From positions 9,984,501 to 10,048,500 of the forward strand of contig OZ005617.1 of assembly GCA_963930655.1 (NCBI GenBank): DNA of 64,000 nucleotides, read 5' to 3'. The translations under genes and the position numbers were made by a program. Source of the DNA: Myrica gale (lineage: Eukaryota; Streptophyta; Magnoliopsida; Fagales; Myricaceae). Positions 45,786-59,800 of the stretch are shown here, one piece after another. Position 1 is the first letter of the stretch. Each line of letters begins with the position of its first letter. The notes below the pieces were generated by a model that worked only from the letters and a program-made list of their open reading frames with translations, was not told where the DNA came from and did not search any database.

Positions 45786-47689
45786 GGGTGCCCCAGTCCC
45801 AAAAACAAGCTTTTAAATTCTTAGTAATCCCTCATCCTACAATGTCTACGAATTCCAAGCCAATTAGTAATCCTTATGATCAAATTTTGGAGGAAAAAAA
45901 AAGTTTCAAACCATCCAAGATAAAATTACCCCCCAACACAGACGGGGAAGAAACAATCTTACCTCCCTATGAGAATTTTGCCAATTTTTGTTAGAGAAGA
46001 TACAACAGCGTCTGGAATTTCTACAGTTAGAAGCAATACTGCCGTTGGACCCAGAGAGTTGTGTGTGTGGAAACAGAGCTTGAATAATCCGGTACTACTT
46101 GTTATTGAGCACAGGGGGATAATATGGTGTGGACGGAAAGAGCCAAATTTCGTTGGGAGGGAATACGTGTGTGGCTGCTTCTTTACCTGTCAATATTGCA
46201 TGCGGTATGTGATAAGGTTATTAGGCTGCCTCCAAAAATTTTGTGGTGCCATGACTACATTTTCTCTTTCTTTCTTTTTTTCTTCTTCTTTAATCACAGA
46301 CATGGATCTCGGCTAACTGGACCAGCGTCCACCTCAACTCTTATCTGTTTCTTTGGAAATTCATTTGGTTTAAATTAATAATCTAAAAAAAAAATTAGAA
46401 CTTGTTAGACATATTTTAAACTAATTTATCAAACAGAAAACCGGGTCAGCATGTTTACAAATCCAGCATCTGACCCGACCCAATGACATCCAAACGATTA
46501 TAGGAGGATTTCAACTTGGCACAAACCGGTAAGAAGCAAAATCATTAAAAACGTGATGCTATAAAGAACTCATAGCTGGCGAGCCACATCAATTTAGCCA
46601 AAAGATTGAAAGAAAACGAAGGGGGCAGTGGCGGCCACGGGCCTGAATTGATTATACGGAGGGCACAAAAATATAAAGTAAGGATGAGAATTTTCTGTCA
46701 TTTGTCGTTGGAATTGTGCAATTTTAAAGAGACAAGACACAATAAATGAACTTTGCATAATTTAATGTTGTTCGTGTAAAGTTTCGGGTGGCATGAACCT
46801 TACCATGTGGTCCACAGGTTATGTATCTCTTTTCGAATTATACCGTGTAATTCGGACAACAAATTACAGTGAATTCTAGTCCATAAAATAATAGAATAAA
46901 AAAATCCAATAAAAATTTTTATTGATAGATGATATATTAAAAAATGAGAGAGTGGCACAACTAAAAGAAATCAATTAAATGAAAACAAAAAATTACCAAA
47001 TCACGTGTAATGATAATTAAAAAACATTAATGAACAGAATAAAACAATTAAATAAATATCCTCCAAATTAAGAAATGCCAAACGGAATCGGAAGCGGGTG
47101 AATCCCTCCCCCACCCTTGGCATAGCCACCCCTCAAAGGGGGTACGGCCACGAGGCCCGGTGGGCTTCATGATTGGAAGAAGCCCCCCTATAACTCTGTA
47201 GCTCTTTTCAGTAAACTTGTTCTTCAGTTCTTGAAATTTTAAATATATCGTTTGGTAATGATGCTTAAAAGTAATTTGGTCTATTCGATTGTAAGACCTA
47301 CCTCTGTATTAGGTATAGAGCCATCTTATTAGAAATTTCAATATTATGCATTTCACAATATGACTTCACACTTCCAAATAAGGAACTTCATTATTATGCC
47401 TCCCAAAAATAAATTCACATTTCTAAAAACAAAAAAGTCTCTCTCAGCCATTTTCTCTCAAGTTTTGAATAAATACCCTTAATGTATAACATTTGCAATA
47501 TCTTGATTCCTTAAACAAGTTTATCAAGCTACATGCTGCATTAAAATGAGCCCCATCTCTTATCTTCAACTCTTTTCAAGATACCAATCCTTCTAAATTC
47601 ACGTTCATCAAAAACAATTAAATATTTTAATTTCAGTTGCTTAAACGACATTCATTTTATCATATAATTTGCAAGAGATGCCAATAAGG
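45786..47689. other. Upstream region of IF-2 and intergenic DNA
   Basis: The first few hundred bases (45786 to about 46060) are the likely IF-2 5' UTR and promoter, not further resolvable. Short open frames show no family similarity. At about 47090-47180 there is a GC-rich patch with CCACCCCTCAAAGGGGG and GGCCCGGTGGGC, unlike its surroundings and possibly part of an unrecognised repeat. Confidence 0.4.
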
Positions 47690-47705
47690 TTAACAATAGA
47701 ACCTA

Positions 47706-48454
47706 TCTTAATCACGTACTAAAGAAATTAAAGAGAGAAGCTCTCCCTTCTCTCTAGAATCCTCCTCCTTACTGACCCCCTTTTCCGGCAGCGGGAGGAG
47801 CTCCGACCCCTCCCACCTCCCTCTTCCTTTTCGTTCTGCTCTCAAGTGGTCGAGCCTCTCAATAAATCCCCTCTCTCGACTCTTTTTTGGGGTTTTTTTC
47901 AGGTGAAGTTTAAACTCAGATCCTGGCTCTTATGAGGTATCTGGCAGCCATGATCGGTATGGACAACTTCACCATCCTCAGGCGCTTTCATCTGTCCCAA
48001 CCCGAAGCCAAGACGATGGTGCGTGAGACCCCACGCACCCGCACCCTTTCCTTCCAGATCCGTGTTTCGATGGTGGTTTCTGGCATGCACGCGTCGCGAG
48101 GTTGGATTCCGCACACCCTGGCAATTTTGTCTGTGGCAACCAGTCGGCGCGTGGGGGTCCACGCGCGCCCATCTCACATGCTCAGCTTTTTTCCCTCCTA
48201 ACCAATTCCTCTCCTCCTCCACTTGGTTCTGCAGCTCCCCTTCGCCATCGGCTTTCCTTTTTTATGTTGGTCATTTTAGCTTACTGTCCTTTAGCATTCT
48301 CTGCCCCTTGTAGGTCTATGTATGGTCTTTCGACCCCCTTACTCGTTGGCACGTCACCTCTTTCGAGGTTCTGACCTGCCCCTTAGAGCGTGTTCTTGAA
48401 GTCTTTAATCCTCCTTGATTCTTAATAAAATAGTTGTTTTGATATAAAAAAAAA
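47706..48454 (+). mobile_element. Short poly(A) retroposon, 749 bp, with 16-bp target duplication
   Basis: A perfect 16-mer TTAACAATAGAACCTA borders it on both sides (47690-47705 and 48455-48470). The right end is an A-run (48446-48454) preceded by CTTAATAAAATAGTTG. The 5' part is CT-rich (GAAGCTCTCCCTTCTCTC), the middle GC-rich without a convincing frame. The structure is that of a LINE-mobilised retroposon (SINE or internally deleted LINE). No pol III boxes were identified, so a LINE derivative is the more likely reading. Confidence 0.85.
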
Positions 48455-48866
48455 TTAACAATAGAACCTAACTTTATGAGAAGGGGATGAACTAAAGTAG
48501 CCTTTCTAGTCACTGTAATTAATATTGGTTGTAATCTTTTTTTTCTCTCTCTAAATAATGCAAGTTGTAATCCTTGAGCCATATAATGGACATATTTAGT
48601 ATAAGGATAATCATAGAAAAATAAAAGTTTATAACACATTTCACTTGGCACATATATTACTAAGATAAATGATTTTTTAACATTAGCATATTGTAAAGAC
48701 GTTCTCTTACCAAAAAAAATTATAAGAAAAAAAATCTCAAAATGATAACTATTTGCTCTCTTTTAGGTTCATCTCCCGCGTCACCCATTACGATATAGAC
48801 TTTTGAGGCAACAATTTCTTCACTAAATTGCATTTCTCACTCTACAGCTTGTTAAGACATGTAAAA

Positions 48867-49494
48867 TGTCACGCCCCAAAAGCTAACCCGTAGGGCCAAT
48901 GACAGCCGCGAGCAATCTCGAGAGAAAGCTCCAGCGAACTTAACCATACATAACTGCGGAATAAAACTGAGAGAGGGACGAACCAAAAAATTCTTCATAA
49001 CTTAACTACATAATAGACCTCAAAAGAAGAGTAGTATCTTAATTACATAACACATAAACTATACATTTCCTAAGTGACAGACCACATCGGTCAATAGTCA
49101 CCAACATCAAAATACATAGAATTCTTCTCTCTCAAGACAGATAATCCTCCTGACTGCCTTCACTTGAAACATCTGGAATGATACATTTTGAAAACTCTGA
49201 GTCAAAAGACTCAGTAAGGGAAAATGTAAACTTGTAATCATGAGCTTATGCTTTAAACTTAAAAATCATGAGTAATGGTAAAGTTGGATGTACATGCATG
49301 CTTCATGTTTATGCACATGCTCTTGCTCTTGAAAACATGCCCTTGTACTTAAAATGACACATGGTCCTTGAAAAGTATCTACTTCTTATCTTGTGGCTAC
49401 ATACGCTCCATTTACCCCTGAAGTTAGGGTTGTGCGTTCCCGTTGGAACCGTCTCCTATTTCCTTTGGAGACAATACATCTGGTCAAGGTAGTT
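48867..49494 (-). mobile_element. Giant LTR copy C, antisense, only the 3' end
   Basis: It starts at a TGTCACGCCCC terminus (48867 on the + strand; the LTR 3' end on the - strand) and matches copy A and B: TGAGAGAGGGACGAACC, AAGTGACAGACCACATCGG, GTCAATAGTCACCAACATC, GAGTCAAAAGACTCAGTAAG and the GTGCGTTCCCGTTGGAAC segment. It stops abruptly at about 49494 (CATCTGGTCAAGGTAG), where Gypsy protease sequence begins. Confidence 0.85.
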
Positions 49495-52400
49495 ATCTTG
49501 ATTGATTCAGGAAGTACGCACAATTTTCTAGACCTTTAATTGTTATAAAGGCTCATTTAAAGATAAAAAGGGAAGAACATAAGGTGAAGGTATAAATGAG
49601 ACCTTAAAGATACAGATACAAGGGCATACTTTTACAACCGACACTTATGTGTTATCACTAGCTGGGTGTGACATGGTGTTAGGAGTTTATTGGCTACAGA
49701 CCCTTGGGCAAATTTTATGGAATTTCTCAAAGCTGAGAATGAAATTTAGTTGGCAGGGAAAGCAGATAGTGTTATAGGGTTTAAACCCCACACAACTGAT
49801 GGAAGAAAGGGAGATGACAGATGTGCCTAAAGATGAACAAAATGGCATTCTATTACAGTTGGTGGAACCAGTGGAATTGGGCAGTACATAAGTGCTATTA
49901 GATGTGGAGACACTCCTACAGCAACATGCATAGGTTTTTTTTGAACCTACTGGATTACCACCAGTAAGGTCACATGATCACTATAACTCTAAAAGAGGAA
50001 CTCCTCCCATATCAGTTAGACCATATCGATATCCTTTTTCAGAAAGAGGAAATTGAAAAAATTGTTAGGGACCTCTTAAAAACAGGCATCATCAGATTGA
50101 GTCAGAGCCTATTTTCATCCCCTGTTTTGCTGGTGAGGAAGACGAATGGTACATGGTGGACTATAGGGCCCTAAACAAGGAGACAATTAAGGACAATTTC
50201 CCTATTCTAGTTTTAGATGAGTTACTTGATGAATTACATGGGGCAAAATTCTTCTCTAAGCTAGACCTATGCTCTGGATACCACCAGATCAGAGTACGGC
50301 GTTAGGACGTTCCTAAAACAACCTTTAGGACTCATGACGGCCATTATGAATTTCTAGTCATGCCCTTTGGCTTGACCAACGACCCATCAACATTTCAAAG
50401 CCTTATGAACGAGGTCTTCATACCATTTCTATGAAAGTTTTTGCTGGTCTTCTTTGATGACATTTTAATCTACAGTAAGACTTGGGTAGATCACTTGCTG
50501 CATCTATAAATGACCTTGGAGATCCTACAACAACACTAGTTGTATGTTAAACGATCTAAGTGCAGATTTGTGTGTAGGGAGGTGGATTACTTGGGACATA
50601 TAGTTTCAGATGAAGGTGTAACGACATATCCTTCAAAGATACATTCAATGTTGACTGGCCCCTTCCAACCACATTAAAATCACTTCGAGGTTTTTTAGGC
50701 CTCACGGGATACTACAGAAAATTTATCAAAAGGTATGGGTCTATTGTAGCATCCCTTACAACCTTATTGAAAAAGAATGCATTTGGGTGGTCTCCTGCAG
50801 CTACTAAGGCTTTCCACAATCTCAAGCTTGCAGTCACTAAACCACCAGTTCTAGCCCTTCCTGATTTTTTCAGCCCATTTTATCCTAGAATGTGATGCAA
50901 ATGGTATGGGTATAGGGGCAGTCCTAATGCAAGGGGGAAACCCTATTGCTTATTTTAGCCAGGTTCTCAAGGGAAAGACAATTGTCATGTCAACCTATGA
51001 GAAGGAGTTACTGGCAGTGGTGACAGCTGTGCAAAAATGGAGACCCTATCTAATTGGGCAGACCTTTGTAGTAAGGACAGATCAACAGAGATTAAAGCAT
51101 CTGCTTGAACAAAAGATTGAGACCACAATCCAACAGAAGTGGCTCACTAAATTATTGAGGTATGATTTCAGAGTTGAATACAAAAGGGGACGAGACAACA
51201 AGGTTGCAGGCGCACTGTCTAGGAAAGGAGAAACACATGTTGATCCTTCCCTCTCAGCCATCTCCTATCCTACTGCTACTTGGCTTGATGATCTCAAACT
51301 AAGTTACCAAGATGACTATACTAAGGAACTGTTGATGAAATGAGAGCAAGGCACTTTAGATCCTGTTAAGTATAATGTGAGAATTGACATTCTATCCTAC
51401 AAATGCATACTTTTTGTTGGAGCCCACACAACTCTAAAGGAGCAGCTTATCCAACATGCTCATGACACCCCTGTAGGGGCCATTCAGGGTATGACAAGGC
51501 CCTACACCGTGCTAAAAGAGATTTTTACTGGCCAAGCATGAAGAAACACATTCGATAGTATATTAGAGAATGCTGCATTTGTTAGTAGAACAAGCATGAA
51601 AATATGGCACCCGGGGGTTTACTACAGCCCTTGCCTATTCCAGATCGTAGCTGGAGCCACATTACCATGAATTTTATTGAAGGCCTACCCATCTCCCAGG
51701 GGTATTCTATCATCTATGTGGTTGTGGACAGATTATCAAAATATACTCACTTCATGCCTCTCTCCCACACCTACACAACCTCCAAGGTAGTAAGAGTATT
51801 CATGAACTCTATTTTTAAGTTGCATGGTTTACCAGACTCTATCATCTCAAGATTGGGATCCTACCTTTACTAGTGCTTTTTGGAAGGAGCTTTTTAAGGC
51901 TCAAGGTACAACCTTATCCTATAGATCGACTTACCGCCCTCAATCAGATGGTCAGATAGAGATTGTTAATAAGTGCCTAGAGAACTATCTCAGGTGTTTT
52001 GTGGGTGATCGACCAAAAGATTGGTCTCAGTGGGTGCCTCTTGCAGAGTGGTGGTACAATACGAATTTTCATGTTTCAACTAAGCTAACACCATATGAAA
52101 TTCTCTATGGGCAGTTACCTCCAAAATTATTAACGTATGAGGTCGGCACAACTCAGGTGGCAGCAGTTGATACTATCCTACGCACTAGAGACCAAACCCT
52201 TACATTGTTGAAGGAGAACCTGTCACGTGCACAACACCGCATGAAGTATTACACAGACTTAAAGAGATCTGAAAGAATATTCGAGGTTGGTGACTGGGTT
52301 TACCTGAGGTTACAATCTTATCGTCAAACTTCAGTGGCTTATCATCGGGCCTTGAAGCTTTCCCCTCGTTTTTATGGCCCTTTCCAAGTGAAGGCTCGCA

Positions 52401-52753
52401 TCGGAGACGTAGCCTATCAACTGGATCTTCCAGCACAATCCTGGATCCACCCGGTCTTCCATGCTTCTCAGTTAAAGAAGAAAATAGGGGTTCGTTGTAC
52501 CCCACTCCCTTCCTTGCCGTTAGTCGACCCCCAGGGTGTCTTCAAACCCGAACCCCATGCCATTCTGGAACGTCAAGTCCGTAGATCTGACAGCCTCTTA
52601 TCCACTGAGATTTTGGTCCACTGGACTGGGCAAGAGCTTGAGGATGCTACTTGGGAGAAGCTCGAGACTACGGATTCAATTTCCGCACCTAGTGGACAAG
52701 GTGCTTTGAAAGGAGAAGGCAATGTCACACGGCTAAATGGGAAGGAGGGTTAA
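49495..52753 (+). pseudogene. Gypsy chromovirus pol (protease, RT, RNase H, integrase), Reina-like
   Basis: Domains in order: protease LIDSGSTHNFLD at about 49505; RT with FQKEEIEKIVRDLLKTGIIR (50035-50095), [52 protein letters not shown] and FFDDILIYSKT (catalytic DD, about 50455-50485); RNase H ECDANGMGIGAVLMQGGNPI and STYEKELLAVVTAVQKW, with RTDQQRLKHLLEQ; integrase from a HHCC remnant (51420-51600) through VVDRLSKYTHF and STYRPQSDGQIEIVNKCLEN; then a C-terminal chromodomain-like segment (ILERQVRRSDSLLSTEILVH, WTGQELEDATWEK). RNase H after RT, integrase last and a chromodomain make it a Gypsy chromovirus. Several stops and frameshifts show it is dead. Gag is missing at the left junction. 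Confidence 0.9.
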
Positions 52754-53330
52754 AGAAAGAGAAGTTCGTGAAGGAAGAACAAAGAAGTCGAACAAAGAAT
52801 TCGTGTTTGACTAGAAGACAAGATGTGGAAGATACGAGAAGACCTCAAGACTCATGTGATGTCCACTATGGGCTAGGGTGAGGGGTTTGTGAAGACGGGC
52901 TGGGGTGATAAGGCCCATATGAGAAGTTCTTAAGTAGGATGGCCCATGTAGGGGTTAAGTTTGTTACGGGAGGATTGTAAACTGAACGTTAGTTTGTTAG
53001 CATCCTTACTTAGGTGATTCGGGAGTCTCTCGGTTATAAGGGAGGCAGTTATCTTGCTTGGGGGTATCGAAGAACCGAACGCATGTTATTTTTCATCTTC
53101 ACTCTCAGTCTGTAAGGAGGTTGGCCAAACCTTGAATTTGACCATTTTCTATTCAGAAGTTTCCTTTACATTCACATACAAACGCCATTATCTGTCTAAC
53201 TGTTTACAAATTACAATGGTCCTAAACATTCTGTTACAGGGAACAGGTCCCCAAGAAGTTGAAGAACCTGCTGTGAAAAATGAACAGTTAGAATGGTGCA
53301 GCAACGATTCACATTGACAGGCCGCCTTAT
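52754..53330 (+). mobile_element. Downstream region and probable 3' LTR of the Gypsy element
   Basis: After the pol stop there is about 100 bp of purine-rich DNA (AAAGAAAGAGAAGTTCGTGAAGG), a region where chromoviruses carry the polypurine tract. A possible LTR starts at TGTGATGTCCACTATGGG (about 52855) and may end near GATTCACATTGACA (53320). There is no second LTR to confirm the limits. Confidence 0.4.
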
Positions 53331-53853
53331 TAAACTTCTCAGGTACTAGATTATCTCTTTCCAACCCTAATTAAACTTCTAAACTCTCTACACCTTTTCT
53401 TTTACTCGCCCTCGACTGTTTCTACTAGTACCGCTGGAAAAATTACAAACATAATCTTCCAAATAGTTCAAGGCAATTGCATCACATGGAAATCAATGTG
53501 TTCTGAGGGAACAGAAAATTGGAATAAGCAGAGTCTATCATCCAGCATGCACAAATAAATAAAAATCCCTACTAACCCAAGATCATTAGCATTACAACCA
53601 GGCAGGCTTTGGCTTGCACGCTCTATTTATACTAACCCAGTTTAGCACCAGTTCTGAGATAGAGCGTGGCCTATGGCATAGCACTGGATTGATTTCTTTG
53701 CTCTATGAAAATAGAATCACGAGCTTATGACAAGATGCTTGTTCACATGCACACAAACTGAAAAGTTCTTAAGATGCGTCCTAACTGCAGTGAGGATAGA
53801 TATTGCTAACATTTCAGCCCTATAAGAGCGTGAATGGGTTAATGCCGCCAAAC
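53331..53853 (-). other. 3' flank of the UCH gene
   Basis: Between the Gypsy remnant and the UCH stop codon. It should contain the UCH 3' UTR; no other feature is visible. Confidence 0.45.
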
Positions 53854-56800
53854 TTAAGTTGCAACCCCAGCTTTCTTCGAAATGGCAATAACATTGAAAT
53901 TGAGTGACTCGGGATTCTTCTGGATCATGCCTTGTATGACTTTAGCTGCATCCTGTTATGAATAAAAAATATATACATCCTCAGAAACCACGAGTTGAGA
54001 AATATAATATGCTTCCACAATATTTTTTACTTTTCTCCTTGATAGATATGCTTGCCTGCCCATACCCTAAAGTTGAAAATATTTGGAGGACACAGAAGGA
54101 CTAATCAATACCTATATAGGTGGAAATATTTGCTTGGAATGCAACATGAAATGTACGAGCTAAAATTGGCATCCAGGATCGGCGCTTGCATGCACACACA
54201 CACACACCCAAGGGGCTGAGAGAGAGAGAATGAGAAAGATGACGCTGATGCTCCCGCAAGATTCAGACACAATTCAGTAGGTAGACACCCCAAATCAAAC
54301 CCAATCCTGTGCACAAACACTAACCCTGGCCACCCATTGGTCAGATTCAGCTCAGGCTGCTCAAGTGACATATAGGGGACTCAAAATCTAAATCATTTTT
54401 CTTGTGGATGACTCACTTGATTTGTAACCTAAGAAAAGGATATTCTGAAAATAAAAGATGCTTCCTCTTTAAATCTTGGAAGTATTCTGCATGTGACTTC
54501 CTTTGGGCTTTCTCATACTTCAAATTTTTCAAGCATAAATAAAATTTTCACTCTTGAACCATGAGGATCTTGACACTTCACACCAAAATTATAACTTTTA
54601 TCATATTTCACCAGCTAACTATTAATTTTAGATACTTTTATCTGTCAAATTTTTCTATTATTTTGGATGGAAATTGGTCCTTTTTTTTTATCTCTGAAAT
54701 GACAATTTGGACACTCAAATAAAATACCACTGTAGAAAAAAAGTGGGGGTAAATAATAATTTCAATTGTAAAAAATTCCATTTCAGTCCAAAATAACGGG
54801 AAATTTTGAAGGAGGGTGTAAAGTGTCTGAAATCAATAGTTAGTGGATGAAATATAACAAAAATGGTAGTTTTGGTGTCAAGTGTTCAAAACTCTCATAG
54901 TTGGAGGGTACGAAGTGTATTTATCCCAATTTTTTAATATACTCTTTAGCTTGAAACAACTCACATGCATACGGGCTTGAATCAATGAACTGAATCCTGT
55001 CTTCCACTCTTTTCTTAGCAACCAAATAGACTTGAAAGATAAAGCTTTAGAGAGCAGAATTACAGTGGAACATAAATATTTACCTGCAATAAACTACTTG
55101 GGGAGGATGGACCATGAGATATTGGTCCCGACTTTCTTCCATCAAGCTCATAAAGTTCCCCTAAGTGAGTCAATCAACGTGAAAATCAGAGCAGAAAATA
55201 GATAAAAAAACAAAAATATCTCGGATCAGTTAAAACCAAAGCATCTTTTTCTCTTTCCTTTTGTTCTCCTTGACTCCCAAAAAAAAGGGCGGAGAGAGAG
55301 AGATCTAAGAGAGTACCATCCACACATGCAAAGCAGATGAAATGAGTGTCCACATTGTCTAAAGCCTGTTAAGAAATTGTGTTAAGAGAAGAGTAGCACA
55401 GAAATGTGAACAGTAAAAAGAAACACACACACATATATATATATTGGGAATAAGAAGATAAGCACATTATTTCTTTAATACTTGGTCCTCGATCAAGTCG
55501 AAAGACGGATCTCATCACAGCACTTGCTTTCCCTAAGGAGGTTTTCTTACTTAGTGCTCAACCAGGGCTCCAGCCTGGAGCCATTGAAACTCTTTTTGAA
55601 CCGATGCCCTCCTAACTGGCATGGCTCATCCAGAACATTTAATGCAGAATGCGACACTACGCAGACAGAGAAACGAAACCCTCCATATCCCTTCACTAGC
55701 AAACTCCAGTTTTGAACTCCCAACTCAACCAAACTTTCTATTCATCCCTTTTCCAACTCATTCTAAGGGCCCGTGACCATTATATCTCATTGTGGTGGCA
55801 AAAAAGAAAAGGACCATGAAATCAAAAGGTCAACTCCCCCTAGCAAAAGAGAGAAACCGAACGAGAGAGCAAGAAAGAGATACTGCTCAAACATCTCTTA
55901 TCCAGTGAACCCGTTCCAGGAATTTAACTGTTCCTTTTTATGAGCACATTCAGCAGTAACAACTAATCTCCAATGCTTGCTTCAGTCACCATTCAGCCAG
56001 ATCAGGTGCGGCCCAATATAATTTGAGCATAACAATTATTCTTTGAGTCTCAACAAATATAAATCTACTTACCAAATGAATATATGATTAAAATAGTTAA
56101 TCTCTGTATTTTAACCAATTGCCAAGAGGCTATAGTTAGAATAAGGGTATCGAAACATAACTTCCTATCCCAATTTCAAATATCTTGACATGTAAAATAG
56201 ATGTGTAGGAAAAAAATATATATTGCACTTATCATGCATGATTGCGTTAACTGTGACTTTTCAAAATCGAATGGAATCAATTGATCTCTTAAAATTTGCT
56301 TGATTTAAGGCCCATGTTTAATGCTTTGGTCTGCCATTAGGTCTATATTCATGGTAAAACGACTTCATTGCTAAAAAGACTTGATTTACTGTTTTCAAAA
56401 AATGAGCAAAAGGTCAGTGAAATTAATTGTTCTTGAATTTTGTTAATTAAGGCCCAATAGTACCTGTATTTATGAAAAATTTAAATGCTATATTGATCTT
56501 TAAGCCACCCCTGAGTCAGACCAAACTCTCCAAGCATCTTGCCAAGAAGGAATTGTCATATTGTGGCATTGCCTGCTAAGATCTTCAACTCTCTATCATA
56601 ACTTCCCCTCGAATAATGCCTTCACACCACCAGTCTGCCATAGTCTTAATTGTTATAGGTTGAACCAGTACATCAACTCAGACACTTCTTGTCATCCACA
56701 TAAACCTGTGACACTTTTTGATACATACATCCATCTCATTCAAATCTAGGTAGTTCTTTCCGTTTCTTAATAGTAACTTTGAATATCAGCACGTGTTCTG

Positions 56801-59800
56801 GAAAGCTTACTTTTTCATTTTCTAACATGGAATTAATTCATATAACTAAAACACACAGTTGTTTTCCAGCTAAAAAAACCTTGCAAGCCTTGCAGGTTAA
56901 TCATACTATTCTCCACAAAAGAAAATTCCCTATGAAACTTTTATTTGCTTCACTCCAGTATTTTATCACATTGTCATATCTTTTGAAAGCCTGGTTTGAG
57001 CATAAACTGCAATGACCTTCCAAGATCAATTTATTGAAATCTTTCTCAATTTCCTTCAAAACCACTAATACCCAAAAGCTAGGATTCTCTCTCTAAACTG
57101 CACCTAAGCACCTGTAGTGGAGTCCTCAGTACTTACCGGTTATAGGGCTCTGGGAAGCGTCTTAAGAAGAATGCAGATTTAATCAGGACATACCACTTAC
57201 TTATATCTAAACATGAAATATTTAGATCCCTTGTAATCAGGCAGGAAGGGATTAATAGAGATGCCAAAACTGCATAAATGGGCTAAATTTAACGTAAAGA
57301 CTAGAAACAAAGCAGAACTATTGCGTCTTAAGGCGTGGAATCTAGCTATAAACTTATCACATCCAGATTAGATCTTGTAGACATCTAGAATCCTACAATT
57401 ATTGTTCACTTGAATTGCAGAAATTAATAATGACTTACTTCTGTTTCACCAGCAGTAGCTGCTACTGAATGAGCAACTTCCATTTCTCTGTCATTCTCAA
57501 GAAATGCTGCGCGCTATACAAGTACACCGGTAAGGCCTATTATCTTTTTTTTTATGAATACCGGTAAGGTCTATTATCAGATAAACTATCAAGGAAAAGG
57601 GAGAGAGTAGAAACTAAACCTCCAATGGATCCATCGTTGCAGTGGTTTTAAAAAACCTGTCCATGAATGATCCCTCAACTGGAAATAACAATAAAAAAAA
57701 AAGAGAACCAAAAGGGCAAATATGATGACTGTTATGAGATATTTTAGTAGTAAGGATAGAAAGCAAACATTGAAAGACAGAAAAGCATTTCAGTCAAGAC
57801 TAATGGCTTTCACTGAAGCATCTAGTAAAGAAAAATGTGCGCATAACTACACAGGACTGGCAAGTTTCAGGACTCTGTAGTGAGAATACCATACTGTGAT
57901 CTAGAAAGCTAGCCACTAAGCTGCAATCAGTTCATCACTTTTTTTTTCCATATTTTCTTTCATTTATCCTTTTATGGGAAGGTCACTAGCTATTTGCTGA
58001 TGCCATTTATTTCCATGCACTTATACAACAAAGACACATATTTGAAAATGACATGCGACCAACTTACGAAGCTTGATATCTGAAGTGATGTTCCCAACAG
58101 CATGGAGAAGTCCAATTGTTCCACAGGCATTGCCCACAGTTTGTTTCAGAAAATAAACTCTACTGCTAGTTTCCTGCAGCCAGAATAATAACGAACATGC
58201 AAATTCAAGGTAAAACTCAAAATGCAAGTACATAATCATAACATGTAAATTATTACAAAGCTCAATTCAATACAATCTTGTGATTGGTATATGCCATTTT
58301 ATGAATGACAATATTCTTCAGTAAGTTCCAACTACATGAGAGCAACACACAGGGCTCAGCTACAGAAAATGTTAGTCAATCATAAACAAAAGCCTTGAAT
58401 TCACAATTTTTTGCAAGCCACATATACGATTGGGGGAAATTATAATTGAAAGATAAGAGATATTACAAAACCATCAAAAGCAATGTTCAACTATGAATTT
58501 ACTTCACAGATAGCATAAGATCATAATGTCGTTGGTCTCACCTCCTTCTCATTTGTCAGTGCAAGTCTCTCTTCTTCACTCTGAGGAGAATAAAAACTCA
58601 TCAATTGGGCAGTCAAAATACCAACCAAAGGTCAGCCTCATGGTAGGCGGTCAAAAAGCTAACATCTAGGAAAGCTAGAAATTACCAATTATGTGGAAAA
58701 AAAATACCTGTTGGGTTATGGGATAAAGAAACAGCACAGCAAGCACAGGTGTTGGAACCATTTCCAAGAGTTCTAGATCCAAGCCATAAACATCATAGCA
58801 TTCTGCCTCGTCCTCTGGAAGACCAAGGCCCCAAAGGAACTGGAAAATAACAAGACCAAATATGACAACCTAAAATGTCTTTCACATGTATTCAATTGAT
58901 ACTTCTGTAGATAAGAGAACTAAGAAATTAAGATACATTATTTCCAACAAGGACAATCGTATCCTTATAGGGACCAACTTTTTTGGGGAAATAAAGAAAC
59001 TGACAGTGCAACAGCAATGGTAAAAACAATGGGAAACATGGAAGCCATAATATCATAAACTATCATGCTCCCATTAATGGACAAAAGCAGTCTGTTGTTT
59101 GTTTACATTCTTTTATAACCAAAATGCCTTCACTTGTTTTTAAAAAACATACCACAAAAGTAAAACAAAAAATTGAAAAGTAAAAATATATTTCTGTAAG
59201 TAAGAGATGTCTCATTCGGTTGAGTTGTCACAATCAGTCTTCCTGGTAGCAATACAAATAGCAGATAGAACATGATGGTATTAAGCCCTACACAATCAAG
59301 GTTAAGCAAGCTCATTGCCAGAAAGCAAACAGGAGCTTGTACTTAGGTCAGAAGATGCTCATCCCAGGCAGCAGGGCTTTAGGTGGAAGGAATGAATCAA
59401 GTAAGCTGCGAATACTGTTTCCGTTATGTATTTCTCCGTGAAATAGCTCAGCTACTCTACTGAAATAGCTCGGCTACTCTACTGACTTCTTAAAAACTAA
59501 AAACTAGAAGAAAGTTCATAAAACGAATAAATATTAAAGGAGAAAAGTCACTTTGCGCCTCCAAACTACAGGGTCAATGTCACTTTCGGGGTCCGAACTA
59601 TTAAGTTCTTAATATTGAGCCTTATAACCACTAAAAGTCATCAATGTATGCCTTCAAATAAAATCCAATTGTTAAAATCGCAACACATGGCCCAATTTTG
59701 ACCGTCGGATCTTTTTTGAGGGCACACATTGATGAATTTCAGTAGTTGGAAGGCTCAATATCAAGAACTTAGTAGTTCGGATCTCCAAAGTGACATCGAC

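Noticed and set aside
46620..47200. GC-rich patches (AGTGGCGGCCACGGGCC and GGCCACGAGGCCCGG) as possible ends of one DNA transposon
   Set aside because: The two patches do not form terminal inverted repeats and I found no flanking duplication.
47899..48374. Open frames of 64-107 residues on both strands
   Set aside because: They lie in the 749-bp retroposon, show no family motif, and are explained by high GC content.
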